Shown here in pieces: positions 48,473 to 57,275 of a DNA stretch of 64,000 nucleotides. Location: the NCBI RefSeq assembly GCF_014189455.1, contig NZ_CP050296.1, positions 1,903,501 through 1,967,500 of the forward strand, given 5' to 3'. Origin of the DNA: Mesorhizobium huakuii (GTDB lineage: Bacteria; Pseudomonadota; Alphaproteobacteria; Rhizobiales; Rhizobiaceae). The notes beneath the pieces are model-generated. The model was not told the DNA's origin. It did not search any database and saw only the letters and a program-made list of their open reading frames with translations. Each line of letters starts with the position of its first letter. The stretch's first letter is position 1. A program made the position numbers and the translations under genes.

Positions 48473-49060
48473 ATGCTGCCTGCCATTCGCAAGATCGTGA
48501 CCTATTCCGAGAACACGCTGATCGAAGGCGGCAAGGCTGCACCCCGACCGCTGCGCCTGATCGGGGTCGCCGCGGTGCTGACCAACCCCTGGGCCGGACG
48601 TGGCTTCACCGACGACCTTTCGCCCGAAATCCGCGCCTGTGCGCCGGTGCTGGGAGAAATCCTGACCCGCGAGATCATTGCCGCCGCCGGTTCCGGCGAG
48701 GCGATCGAGGGCTACGGCAAGGCGGCCATTTGCGGCACGTCAGGCGAGATCGAGCATGCCTCGGCGCTGATTCACACGCTGCATTTCGGCAACCATTATC
48801 GTCGCGCCGTCGGCGCCAAGACCTATCTCGCCTTCACCAATCTGCGCGGCGGGCCAAACACGCCGATCATGATCCCGTTGATGGACAAGAACGACGAAGG
48901 GCGGCGCTCGCATTACCTGACCGTGCATTTCCAGATCGGCGATGCGCCGGCGCCGGACGAGCTGGTGGTGGCGCTCGGCGCTTCGATCGGCGGCCGCCCG
49001 CATCATCGCATCGGCGATCGCTACCAGGACCTCAAGGAGCTCGGGGACGTGCATGGCTGA
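48473..49060 (+). CDS. DUF1185 (amino acid synthesis family) protein
   Basis: 195-residue member of PF06684, whose solved structures show a variant of the chorismate-mutase/YjgF-like fold. The sequence shows KIVTYSENTLIEGGKAAPRP, NPWAGRGFTDDLSPEIRACA and the late SIGGRPHHRIGDRYQDL. Start at 48473 follows GAGG. No reaction is proven. It opens the monooxygenase operon and overlaps the next gene by eight bases. Its fold class recalls RutC, the RidA-type member of the Rut pathway. Confidence 0.85.
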   Translation: MLPAIRKIVTYSENTLIEGGKAAPRPLRLIGVAAVLTNPWAGRGFTDDLSPEIRACAPVLGEILTREIIAAAGSGEAIEGYGKAAICGTSGEIEHASALIHTLHFGNHYRRAVGAKTYLAFTNLRGGPNTPIMIPLMDKNDEGRRSHYLTVHFQIGDAPAPDELVVALGASIGGRPHHRIGDRYQDLKELGDVHG

Positions 49061-50846
49061 CGCTTCCGCATGGGCTCGACAGGGCACGGCGCCCGACGGC
49101 ACAGGCTTCATCCGCGCCGGATCGGGCACGCCGGTGCTGTTCATCCACGGCGTCGGCATGAACGCCGCGATCTGGCAGCCGCAGATCGAGCGCATGGCCG
49201 ACCGCTTCGACGTCATCGCCATCGACATGCTCGGCCACGGCCAGTCACCATTGCCGCCGCAGCATCCGGAGCTGGCCGACTACGCCGATCAGGCCATTCG
49301 TATGCTCGATCATCTCGGCCTCGACAAGGCGTTCGTCATCGGCCACTCGATGGGCGCGCTCGTTGCCCAGGAACTCGCGCTGCGTGCACCGGAGCGCGTC
49401 CGCCGCATCGTTTCCCTGAATGCCGTGTTCCGGCGCCCGCCTGAATTGGCCGAGGCCGTTCGCCAGCGTGCGGTGGCGCTCAACGGCCGCAGCGATACGG
49501 CCGGCACGGCACAGACCATCGCCCGCTGGTTCGGCGATCCGGTGCCGGCCGAGTTGGAAGCGACAGCGCATAAGACGTCATCCGCACTGAGCGCGGTCGA
49601 CCCGGAAGGCTATGCCCGCACCTATCGCCTGTTCGCGCGCGCCGACGGCGATCATGCCGACCGCCTGCCGACGCTGGCCGTACCGGCCCTGTTCATGACC
49701 GGCTCCGAGGACAGAAATTCTTCGCCGGCAATGTCGGCCGCCATGGCGCGGCTGGCGCCGCATGGCCGCTGCACAGTGCTGTCGGGCGAGAAGCACATGA
49801 TGGCGGTGGCGGCTCCCGACCTGACGACGCGCCATATCGTTGACTTCCTCGCAGAGGACGAAGCGGCCGAACACGGCACTGCGAAGACGAATGCCGGCTT
49901 CGACAGCGGCGAGTTCCGCCGTGCGCTTGGCTCCTTCCTCACCGGCGTCACCGTCGTCACCACGATCGGCCCCGAAGGCGAGCCGCGCGGTTTCACCGCC
50001 AACTCCTTCACCTCGGTGTCGCTCGATCCGCCGCTGGTGCTCGTCTGCATCGCCCACAAGGCGCTTGGCCATCCCGTCTTCGCGACCTCGAAAAGCTTCG
50101 CCATCAACGTCCTCAACGAAGGTCAGAAGGCCGCGTCCGGCATCTTTGCCTCGAAAGCCGCCGACAAATTCGCCTCGGTGGCTTGGCGGCCGGGACGGAC
50201 CGGCAGCCCCGTGCTGGACGGCTCCGTCGCGTCCTTCGACTGCGACATGGAGCGGCTGGTCGAGGCCGGCGATCATTCGATCCTCATCGGCCGCGTCCGC
50301 GATTTCGAGCACAATTCCGCGCAGCCGCTCGGCTATTGCCGCGGCGCCTATGTCGCCCCCGGCCTCAGCCAGGACGCGCTCGCCGCCACGCAGCCCGGCA
50401 CCGATGTCGGCGCCATCCTCGAAAATGGTGGCCGGATCCTGTTTCTGGAAACGGCGGACGGTTTCGAACTGCCGCGCGGCCGAGGATTGGGCTCGGCAGG
50501 CGATGGCAAGAGCCTGCGAGGGCTGCTTGCGGCAAAGGCCATCGAGGCCCAGCTCGGCTTCCTGTTCGCCGTCTGGGACGCCGGAGCTGTTTCGCGCACA
50601 CATGTCTACTATCGCGGCACGTTCGACGTGCCCGCTTCCAGCGATCGCGGCATCAGGCTCATCGAGATCGACGCGATCGAAGGATTGAAGATCGCCGATC
50701 CGGCGATCCGCTCGATGCTCGCGCGCTATGTCAGGGAATGCTCGGTGGATGCATTCGGCGTCTATGTCGGCAACGATGTCGAAGGCGAGGTCCGGCCGCT
50801 CGCCAGACCCAGCGCTTCCACCGTCAATACAGGTGACCAGCGATGA
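49053..50846 (+). CDS. Alpha/beta-hydrolase :: flavin reductase :: unknown C-terminal domain fusion
   Basis: 597-residue multidomain protein in one unbroken frame. Residues about 15-270 are an alpha/beta hydrolase with oxyanion HGVGMN, nucleophile Ser99 in GHSMG, Asp220 and His248. Residues about 285-435 are a RutF/HpaC-type flavin reductase (RRALGSFLTGVTVVTTIG, GFTANSFTSVSLDPPLVLV, and late GHSILIGRV-like AGDHSILIGRV). Residues about 450-585 form a domain not recognised here, with RILFLETADGFELPRGRGLG. The next gene encodes a flavin-dependent monooxygenase that would need reduced flavin, and the hydrolase could act on its product. Translation is coupled on both sides. Confidence 0.87.
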   Translation: MADASAWARQGTAPDGTGFIRAGSGTPVLFIHGVGMNAAIWQPQIERMADRFDVIAIDMLGHGQSPLPPQHPELADYADQAIRMLDHLGLDKAFVIGHSMGALVAQELALRAPERVRRIVSLNAVFRRPPELAEAVRQRAVALNGRSDTAGTAQTIARWFGDPVPAELEATAHKTSSALSAVDPEGYARTYRLFARADGDHADRLPTLAVPALFMTGSEDRNSSPAMSAAMARLAPHGRCTVLSGEKHMMAVAAPDLTTRHIVDFLAEDEAAEHGTAKTNAGFDSGEFRRALGSFLTGVTVVTTIGPEGEPRGFTANSFTSVSLDPPLVLVCIAHKALGHPVFATSKSFAINVLNEGQKAASGIFASKAADKFASVAWRPGRTGSPVLDGSVASFDCDMERLVEAGDHSILIGRVRDFEHNSAQPLGYCRGAYVAPGLSQDALAATQPGTDVGAILENGGRILFLETADGFELPRGRGLGSAGDGKSLRGLLAAKAIEAQLGFLFAVWDAGAVSRTHVYYRGTFDVPASSDRGIRLIEIDAIEGLKIADPAIRSMLARYVRECSVDAFGVYVGNDVEGEVRPLARPSASTVNTGDQR

Positions 50847-51880
50847 AATTCTCGCTCTTCGTGCATATGGAACGGTCGGACCTGGCCAAGCCGCATTCCG
50901 AGCTTGTAACCGAACTCGAAGAACTGGTCCTGATGGCCGAAGAAGCGGGCTTCGAGACCGCCTGGATCGGCGAGCATCACGGCATGGAATTCACCATCTC
51001 GCCCAATCCCTTCATCAACATCGCCTATCTCGCCGCCAAAACCAGCCGCATCCGCCTCGGCACCGGAACCGTGATCGCGCCCTTCTGGCACCCGATCAAG
51101 CTTGCCGGCGAAGCGGCGATGGCTGACGTCATCAGTGGCGGCCGGCTCGACATCGGCATCGCGCGCGGCGCCTACAGCTATGAATATCAGCGCATCTTTC
51201 CAGGCCTCGACGCCTGGGGCGCCGGCCAACGCATGCGCGAGATCATACCGGCGATCCGCGGCCTCTGGGACGGCGACTTCGAACTCTCCGGCGCGTTCTG
51301 GCAATTCCCTGCCACCACCTCCTCGCCCAAGCCGCTGCAGAAACCCTACCCGCCGATCTGGGTGGCGGCCCGCGACCCGAATTCGCACGATTTCGCCGTC
51401 GCCAATGGCTGCAAGGTCCAGGTGACGCCGCTGGCGTCCGGCGATGACGAGGTGACGAACCTGATGCAGCGTTTCAACGCCGCATGCGCCGCGCATCCCG
51501 AGATCGAACGGCCGGAAATCATGCTTTTGATGCACACCTTCGTCGCCGAGGACGCGGCCGACGCCGATCGCCTGACGCAGGACCTGTCGACTTTCTATTG
51601 CCAGTTCGGCGCCTGGTTCCAGAACAAGAAGCCGGTGCATCAAGGCATATTGGAACCGCTGACGGCGGACGAGATCGCGGCCATGCCGCAATACGCGCCC
51701 GACAAGATCAGGCAGAATCTGGTGATCGGCGAAGCCGACGAAGTCATCGCCCGGCTGAAAGCCTATGAGGCGCTCGGCTACGACCAGTATTCGATCTGGA
51801 TCGACAGCGGGCTTTCGCATGAGCGCAAGACCAAATCGCTGCAACTGTTCATCGACCGGGTGATGCCGGCCTTTCTCTGA
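50843..51880 (+). CDS. LLM-class flavin-dependent monooxygenase
   Basis: 345-residue bacterial luciferase-like oxidoreductase. It begins MKFSLFVHMERSD and has the family regions ETAWIGEHHG, LAAKTSRIRLGTGTVIAPFW and GRLDIGIARGAYSYEYQ. Such enzymes use FMNH2 and O2 to hydroxylate or cleave C-N or C-S bonds; RutA is one. It overlaps the flavin-reductase fusion gene in an ATGA, which supports direct coupling of flavin supply and use. Confidence 0.92.
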   Translation: MKFSLFVHMERSDLAKPHSELVTELEELVLMAEEAGFETAWIGEHHGMEFTISPNPFINIAYLAAKTSRIRLGTGTVIAPFWHPIKLAGEAAMADVISGGRLDIGIARGAYSYEYQRIFPGLDAWGAGQRMREIIPAIRGLWDGDFELSGAFWQFPATTSSPKPLQKPYPPIWVAARDPNSHDFAVANGCKVQVTPLASGDDEVTNLMQRFNAACAAHPEIERPEIMLLMHTFVAEDAADADRLTQDLSTFYCQFGAWFQNKKPVHQGILEPLTADEIAAMPQYAPDKIRQNLVIGEADEVIARLKAYEALGYDQYSIWIDSGLSHERKTKSLQLFIDRVMPAFL

Positions 51881-51890
51881 TCGCGAGCCC

Positions 51891-53360
51891 ATGACCGACG
51901 CTGTTTTCAGGAACTTCATCGACGGCCGCTTCGACGAGCCATCCGCCGTGTTCGACAGTGTCGACCCGTCGACCGGCGCGGCCTGGGCGAAGATGCCGGC
52001 GGCGAGCGAAGCCGATGTCGACCGTGCCGTCGAGGCCGCGCACCGCGCACTGCGCTCGGACCCATGGCGAACGATGACAGCCACGGCGCGTGGAAAGCTG
52101 CTGGTCAGGCTCGGCGACCTCGTCGCCGCCAATGCCGGGCGCCTTGCCGAACTCGAGACGCGCGACACCGGCAAGATCATCCGCGAGACCCGCGCCCAGA
52201 TCGCCTATGTCGGCGACTACTACCGCTATTATGGCGGGCTCGCCGACAAGCACGAAGGCGCGCATGTGCCGATCGACAAGCCCGATCTCGATGTCACCAT
52301 CCGTCGCGAGCCGATCGGCGTCGTTGCCGCCGTGGTGCCGTGGAATTCCCAGCTCTTCCTCTCGGCCGTCAAGCTCGGTCCGGCGCTCGCCGCCGGCTGC
52401 ACCATCGTGCTCAAGGCCTCCGAGGATGGCCCGGCCCCGCTGCTCGCCTTTGCCGAACTCGTCCAGGAGGCCGGCTTTCCCTCAGGCGTCGTCAACATCC
52501 TCACCGGCTTCGGCCAGGAGTGCGGCCAGCGCCTGACCAGCCACAGGCTGGTCTCGCGCGTCGCCTTCACCGGCGGTCCGTCGACGGCGCGCGCCATCGT
52601 CAGGAACACGGCGGAGAACCTTGCCTACACCACTCTGGAACTCGGCGGCAAAAGCCCGGTCGTGGTCTTTGCCGATGCCGACCTCGACAGCGCCGCCAAC
52701 GCGGTGGTCGCCGGCATTTTCGCGGCGACTGGCCAAAGCTGCGTCGCCGGATCGCGGCTGCTGGTCGAGCGTTCGGTGAAGGATGAATTCCTTGGCAGGC
52801 TGAAGCGCAAGGCCGAGGCGATACGCATCGGCGATCCGCAGGACCCGGCGACCGAAATGGGTCCGCTCGCCACGCTGCGCCAACGCGACTGGATCGAGAA
52901 GGTGGTCGCCCAGAGCCTTGCCGCGGGCGGCATGCTGGTTACCGGCGGAACACGGCCGGCGGGCAGCGGCTTCTACTACGCACCGACCATCATCGATGCC
53001 GGCGGCAGCGACTTGCCCTGCGTGCGCGAGGAACTGTTCGGGCCGGTGCTCAGCGTGCTTGCCTTCGACACCGAGGCGCAAGCGTTGGCACTCGCCAACG
53101 ACACGCCCTTCGGCCTGGCTTCGGGTGTTTTCACCACCAATCTCGGCAAGGCGCACCGCATGGCGCGCGACATCCATGCCGGCGTTGTCTGGGTCAACAC
53201 CTATCGCGCCGTATCGCCGCTCGTTCCCTTCGGCGGCTACGGCCAGTCCGGCCTCGGCCGCGAAGGCGGGCTCGATGCCATCAGAGATTACACGCGCTCG
53301 AAATCCGTCTGGATCAACACCTCGGACGAGCCGATCCCCGATCCCTTCGTCATGCGCTGA
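51891..53360 (+). CDS. Aldehyde dehydrogenase family protein
   Basis: 489-residue NAD(P)-dependent aldehyde dehydrogenase. The catalytic Asn is in VPWNSQLF, the Glu in TLELGGKSP (near residue 250) and the Cys in TGQSCVAGSR (near residue 284). It resembles the betaine/aminoaldehyde branch. It follows the monooxygenase by ten bases and likely oxidises an aldehyde released by it. Confidence 0.93.
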   Translation: MTDAVFRNFIDGRFDEPSAVFDSVDPSTGAAWAKMPAASEADVDRAVEAAHRALRSDPWRTMTATARGKLLVRLGDLVAANAGRLAELETRDTGKIIRETRAQIAYVGDYYRYYGGLADKHEGAHVPIDKPDLDVTIRREPIGVVAAVVPWNSQLFLSAVKLGPALAAGCTIVLKASEDGPAPLLAFAELVQEAGFPSGVVNILTGFGQECGQRLTSHRLVSRVAFTGGPSTARAIVRNTAENLAYTTLELGGKSPVVVFADADLDSAANAVVAGIFAATGQSCVAGSRLLVERSVKDEFLGRLKRKAEAIRIGDPQDPATEMGPLATLRQRDWIEKVVAQSLAAGGMLVTGGTRPAGSGFYYAPTIIDAGGSDLPCVREELFGPVLSVLAFDTEAQALALANDTPFGLASGVFTTNLGKAHRMARDIHAGVVWVNTYRAVSPLVPFGGYGQSGLGREGGLDAIRDYTRSKSVWINTSDEPIPDPFVMR

Positions 53361-53419
53361 GGAGCGCGGGACGCAGGTGCACTGAGAAAAACAAGAACAG
53401 ACCAACAGAGGAGAATGAC

Positions 53420-54424
53420 ATGAAACTGATTTTGACCGGCCTGCTGGCCGGGCTGCTCACGGCGACCGCCGCCAAGGCCGATGAAATGGCGTTCACCAGC
53501 TGGGGCGGCACCACGCAGGAGGCGCAGACCAAATCCTGGGCGGCCCCGTTTGAGGCCAGCTCCGGCATCAAGGTGCTGCAGGACGGACCAACCGACTATG
53601 GCAAGCTCAAGGCCATGGTCGACGCCGGCAATGTCACCTGGGATGTCGTCGACGTGGAAATGGACTTCGCCATAAAGGCCGCCAAGGACGGGCTGCTGGA
53701 GCCGATCGACTATGCGGTCGTGCCCAAGGCCGATCTCGACCCGCGCTTCAGCAATGATCATGCCGTCGGCAGCTTCTATTATTCCTTCGTGCTCGCCTGG
53801 AACAAGGGCGCCGTCCCGGGCGAACCGGCCGGCTGGGCCGACATGTTCGACACCAAGAAGTTTCCCGGCAAACGGACCTTCTACAAATGGTCGGCGCCGG
53901 GCGTCATCGAAATCGCTTTGCTGGCCGACGGTGTGCCGGCGGACAAGCTCTATCCGCTCGATCTCGACCGTGCCTTCAAGAAACTCGACACCATCAAGTC
54001 CGATATTGTCTGGTGGGGCGGCGGTGCCGAGTCGCAGCAGCTGATCGCCTCCGGCGAGGCCGCCTTCGGCCAGCTGTGGAACGGGCGTGTCTTCGCCCTC
54101 CAGCAGGATGGCACCGATGTCGGTGTCGCCTGGAACCAGAACCTCACCGCAGCCGACGTGCTCGTCGTGCCGAAGGGTGCCAAGAACAAGGACAGCGCGA
54201 TGAAGTTCCTCGCCACCGCCACCAGCCCGGCGGGCCAGGCAAAATTCGCCGAGGCAAGCGGCTATGCGCCCATCAACACCAAGGCCAAGGCGGAGATGCC
54301 CGCCGATGCGGTCAAGGCCCTGCCAGATGCCCATGTCGAGGGCCAGATCAACCTCGACATGAACTACTGGGCCGCGCATCGCGATGAGATCGCCACGCGC
54401 TGGTATGCCTGGCAGACCAAGTAA
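53420..54424 (+). CDS. Polyamine-type ABC importer substrate-binding protein (PotD-like)
   Basis: 334-residue periplasmic binding protein of the spermidine/putrescine group. The signal peptide is MKLILTGLLAGLLTATAAKA, and the mature protein starts DEMAFTSWGGTTQEAQTKSW. The VTWDVVDVEMDFAIKAAKDG segment is typical. It follows AGGAGAATGAC. The ligand is probably a small cationic or amine compound, which the upstream enzymes would degrade. A 10-bp hairpin follows. Confidence 0.9.
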   Translation: MKLILTGLLAGLLTATAAKADEMAFTSWGGTTQEAQTKSWAAPFEASSGIKVLQDGPTDYGKLKAMVDAGNVTWDVVDVEMDFAIKAAKDGLLEPIDYAVVPKADLDPRFSNDHAVGSFYYSFVLAWNKGAVPGEPAGWADMFDTKKFPGKRTFYKWSAPGVIEIALLADGVPADKLYPLDLDRAFKKLDTIKSDIVWWGGGAESQQLIASGEAAFGQLWNGRVFALQQDGTDVGVAWNQNLTAADVLVVPKGAKNKDSAMKFLATATSPAGQAKFAEASGYAPINTKAKAEMPADAVKALPDAHVEGQINLDMNYWAAHRDEIATRWYAWQTK

Positions 54425-54439
54425 CGCCGGTGCAGGTTG

Positions 54440-54464
54440 ACGGGGCGCGGCTTGCGCGCCCCGT
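54440..54464 (+). terminator. Hairpin between binding-protein and permease genes
   Basis: ACGGGGCGCG pairs with CGCGCCCCGT around GCTTG, a perfect 10-bp stem, 15 bases after the binding-protein stop and 20 bases before the permease start. A short TTC follows. Confidence 0.65.
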
Positions 54465-54483
54465 TTCGAGACAGGACCGCTCG

Positions 54484-55344
54484 ATGCAGGGAAATTCTCT
54501 TAGACGCGGCTCCGTTGCCGGCCTGCCTGCCGGCAGCGGCAGCGCCTTGCCGGCCCTTCTCCTGGTCGGCCTGTTCTTCATCGTGCCGGTGGTCGCGCTC
54601 TTGCTGCGCAGCGTCATCGATCCTGAACCTGGCTTGCAGAACTATGCGGCACTGTTCGGTAGCGGCACCTATGTGCGGGTGTTCCTCAACACCTTCCTGG
54701 TCGCCGCCGTCGTCACTGCGGTCACCATCGTGGTGGCTTTTCCCGTGGCCTGGATGCTGGCGATCATGCCGCCCGCCCTCGGCTCGATCGTCTTCGGCAT
54801 CATCATCCTGTCGATGTGGACGAACCTTCTCACCCGCACCTATGCGTGGATGGTGCTGCTGCAGCGCACCGGGGTGATCAACAGGGCACTGATGGGTTTG
54901 GGCATCATCCATGAGCCGCTGCCGCTCATCAACAATCTGGCCGGCGTCACCATCGGCATGGTCTATATCATGCTGCCCTTCATGATCCTGCCACTGGTCG
55001 GCACTTTGCGCGCCATCGACCCGATGACGCTGCGCGCCGCAGCCCTTTGCGGCGCAAGCCCGTTCGAGGCCTTCCGCCGCATCCTCTTGCCGCTGTCGCT
55101 TCCCGGCATCGCCGCCGGCGGGCTGATGGTCTTCGTCATGTCGCTTGGCTACTTCGTGACGCCTGCCCTGCTCGGCGGCACATCGAACATGATGCTGGCC
55201 GAAATGATCGCCCAGACCGTGCAGTCGCTGCTCAACTGGGGGCTCGGCAGTGCGGCTGCCTTCGTCCTGCTTGTCGTCACCATGGCGCTGTACGCGATCC
55301 AGCTTCGCCTGGTCGGCGCCAGGCGCGCCGGCGGAGGGATCTGA
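54484..55344 (+). CDS. Polyamine-type ABC importer permease (PotB-like)
   Basis: 286-residue permease with six helices. Start at 54484 is chosen because the frame's earlier GTG (54430) would place the hairpin inside the gene. Family marks include SMWTNLLTRTYAWMVLLQRT and the coupling loop LRAAALCGASPFEAFRRI. It is followed by the PotC-type permease after two bases. Confidence 0.9.
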   Translation: MQGNSLRRGSVAGLPAGSGSALPALLLVGLFFIVPVVALLLRSVIDPEPGLQNYAALFGSGTYVRVFLNTFLVAAVVTAVTIVVAFPVAWMLAIMPPALGSIVFGIIILSMWTNLLTRTYAWMVLLQRTGVINRALMGLGIIHEPLPLINNLAGVTIGMVYIMLPFMILPLVGTLRAIDPMTLRAAALCGASPFEAFRRILLPLSLPGIAAGGLMVFVMSLGYFVTPALLGGTSNMMLAEMIAQTVQSLLNWGLGSAAAFVLLVVTMALYAIQLRLVGARRAGGGI

Positions 55345-55346
55345 GG

Positions 55347-56147
55347 ATGCTGCTCGACTATGACAGGCTCGGATGGCTGCGCGTGGCGCTTGTCGGCTTC
55401 ACGGCGGCGGTCGCGGCTTTCCTTTTGCTGCCGGTGGTCTTCATCGTGCTCCTGTCATTCGGCTCTTCGCGCTGGCTGGCCTTCCCGCCGCCCGGCTGGA
55501 CGCTGAAATGGTACCAGCAATTGCTGGCCGACCCGAGTTGGATCGATGCCGCGCTGACCAGCGCCCGAATTGCCGCCATGGCCGCCATCCTCGCCGTCGT
55601 CATCGGCCTGTTCGCCTCCTTCAGCCTGGTCAGGGGCGAGTTTCGCGGACGCCAGGTCCTGCGCGGACTGCTGTTGACGCCGATGGTGCTGCCGGTGGTC
55701 GTGTTCGCCATCGCCATCTACGCCTTCTTCCTGCGCATCGGCCTCGCCGGCACCACGGTCGGCTTCGTCATCGCCCACACCATCCTGGCACTGCCTTTCG
55801 CCATCATCCCGATCACCGCGGCGCTCGAGGGTTTTGACAAATCCATCGAGGACGCGGCCATCGTCTGCGGCGCCAGCCCGCTGCAGGCACGGTTGAGGAT
55901 CACCTTGCCGTCGATCAGGATCGGGATCTTCTCGGCGGCGATCTTTTCCTTCCTGGCCTCATGGGACGAGGTCGTGGTGGCGATCTTCATGGCAAGCCCG
56001 ACCTTGCAAACCTTGCCGGTGAAGATCTGGGGCAGCCTGCGCGCCGACCTCAGCCCGGTCGTTGCCGCCGCCTCCAGCCTGCTCGTCGGCCTGACGCTCT
56101 GCCTGATGATCGTGACCGCACTCCTTCGCAGAAAATTGTCCAGATGA
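55347..56147 (+). CDS. Polyamine-type ABC importer permease (PotC-like)
   Basis: 266-residue permease with six helices; it shows YQQLLADPSWIDAALTSARI and the coupling loop IEDAAIVCGASPLQARLRI, both typical of PotC. The ATG follows GGAGGGATCTGAGG. Its stop overlaps the ATPase start in an ATGA. Confidence 0.9.
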   Translation: MLLDYDRLGWLRVALVGFTAAVAAFLLLPVVFIVLLSFGSSRWLAFPPPGWTLKWYQQLLADPSWIDAALTSARIAAMAAILAVVIGLFASFSLVRGEFRGRQVLRGLLLTPMVLPVVVFAIAIYAFFLRIGLAGTTVGFVIAHTILALPFAIIPITAALEGFDKSIEDAAIVCGASPLQARLRITLPSIRIGIFSAAIFSFLASWDEVVVAIFMASPTLQTLPVKIWGSLRADLSPVVAAASSLLVGLTLCLMIVTALLRRKLSR

Positions 56148-57219
56148 CCCGACCCTTCCTGTCGATACGCGCGGTGAGAAAGACGTTCGGCGCCTTCGTC
56201 GCCGTCCACGACGTCACCATCGATCTGCCCAAGGGGGAGTTCCTGACGTTCCTCGGCCCGTCGGGCTCCGGCAAGTCGACCACGCTCTACGCCATCGCCG
56301 GTTTCCAGGATCCGAGCTCGGGCGATGTGCTGCTGGAGGACAGGTCGCTGCTTTCGGTGCCGTCGCACAAGCGCAACATCGGCATGGTTTTCCAGCGCTA
56401 CACGCTGTTTCCGCATCTGAGCGTCGCCGAGAATGTCGCCTTTCCGCTGCGCGTGCGGCGCCGGCCGGATGGCGAGGTCAAGCGCAAGGTTGCCGACATG
56501 CTGGCGCTGGTGCGCCTCGAAAACTTCGCCGACCGTTATCCGGGCGCGCTGTCTGGCGGCCAGCAGCAGCGCGTGGCGCTTGCCCGCGCGCTCGCCTACG
56601 ACCCGCCGATCCTTTTGATGGACGAGCCGCTGTCGGCGCTCGACAAGAAACTGCGCCAGGAAATCCAGGCCGAGATCCGCCGCATCCACCGCGAGACGGG
56701 CGTCACCATCCTCTATGTCACGCACGACCAGGAGGAGGCGCTGCATCTTTCGGATCGCATCGCTCTGTTCAGGGAAGGCCGCATCGAACAGATCGGCACC
56801 GGCGAGGATCTTTATCTTCGGCCGGCGAGCGAGTTCGTTGCCGGCTTCATCGGCAACTCGAATTTCCTGCCGGCCGAGCATTTGCAAACCACGGGCGGTG
56901 CTTCAACGATCCGCCTGGCCGACGGCTCGATCGTGACCGGCGTCAAGACGACAACGCCCTTCGGCCAAGGCCAGAAGGTCCGGCTGATGGTCCGCCCGGA
57001 AGCCTTCCGCCTCACGCCGGGACCGGCGAACGCGGCATTGGCCGTCGAGATCGTCGATACCGCCTTTTTCGGTGACCGCCGCCGCGTCGTGGCGCGCCTG
57101 GCCGGCGGCGACGAGATCGATGTCAGGCCAACCTCTGACGCGGAGGGGCGGACAGCGCCATTGCATCAGGTCAGCGCATCTTTTTCGATCCCGCTTCGGC
57201 GTTCCTGTTCCCGGCCTGA
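56144..57219 (+). pseudogene. Polyamine-type ABC importer ATP-binding protein (PotA-like), frameshifted near its end
   Basis: ATPase with Walker A GPSGSGKSTTLYA, signature [15 protein letters not shown], Walker B ILLMDEPLSALD and a C-terminal TOBE-type domain. The frame reads normally to DEIDVRPTSDAEG and then becomes unlike protein, ending only at 57289. Adding one G to the GGGG run at 57145-57148 restores GADSAIASGQRIFFDPASAF and a stop at 57217-57219, giving the usual length of about 358 residues. Only the last 25 or so residues are affected, so activity could persist even if the change is real. Confidence 0.85.
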
Positions 57220-57275
57220 TGGCCGCAAACCTTCCGCGGGAGTCGGATTGCGACTGATCCTCCCGCAGCGGTCGC

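Noticed and set aside
54430..55344. GTG start at 54430 for the PotB-like permease
   Set aside because: It would put the perfect hairpin at 54440-54464 inside the coding region; the ATG at 54484 fits the family better.
35040..57148. Programmed frameshifting as the cause of the split genes
   Set aside because: The breaks differ in direction and context, lack a slippery heptamer with a downstream structure, and occur in families not known to use recoding. Error or mutation is simpler.
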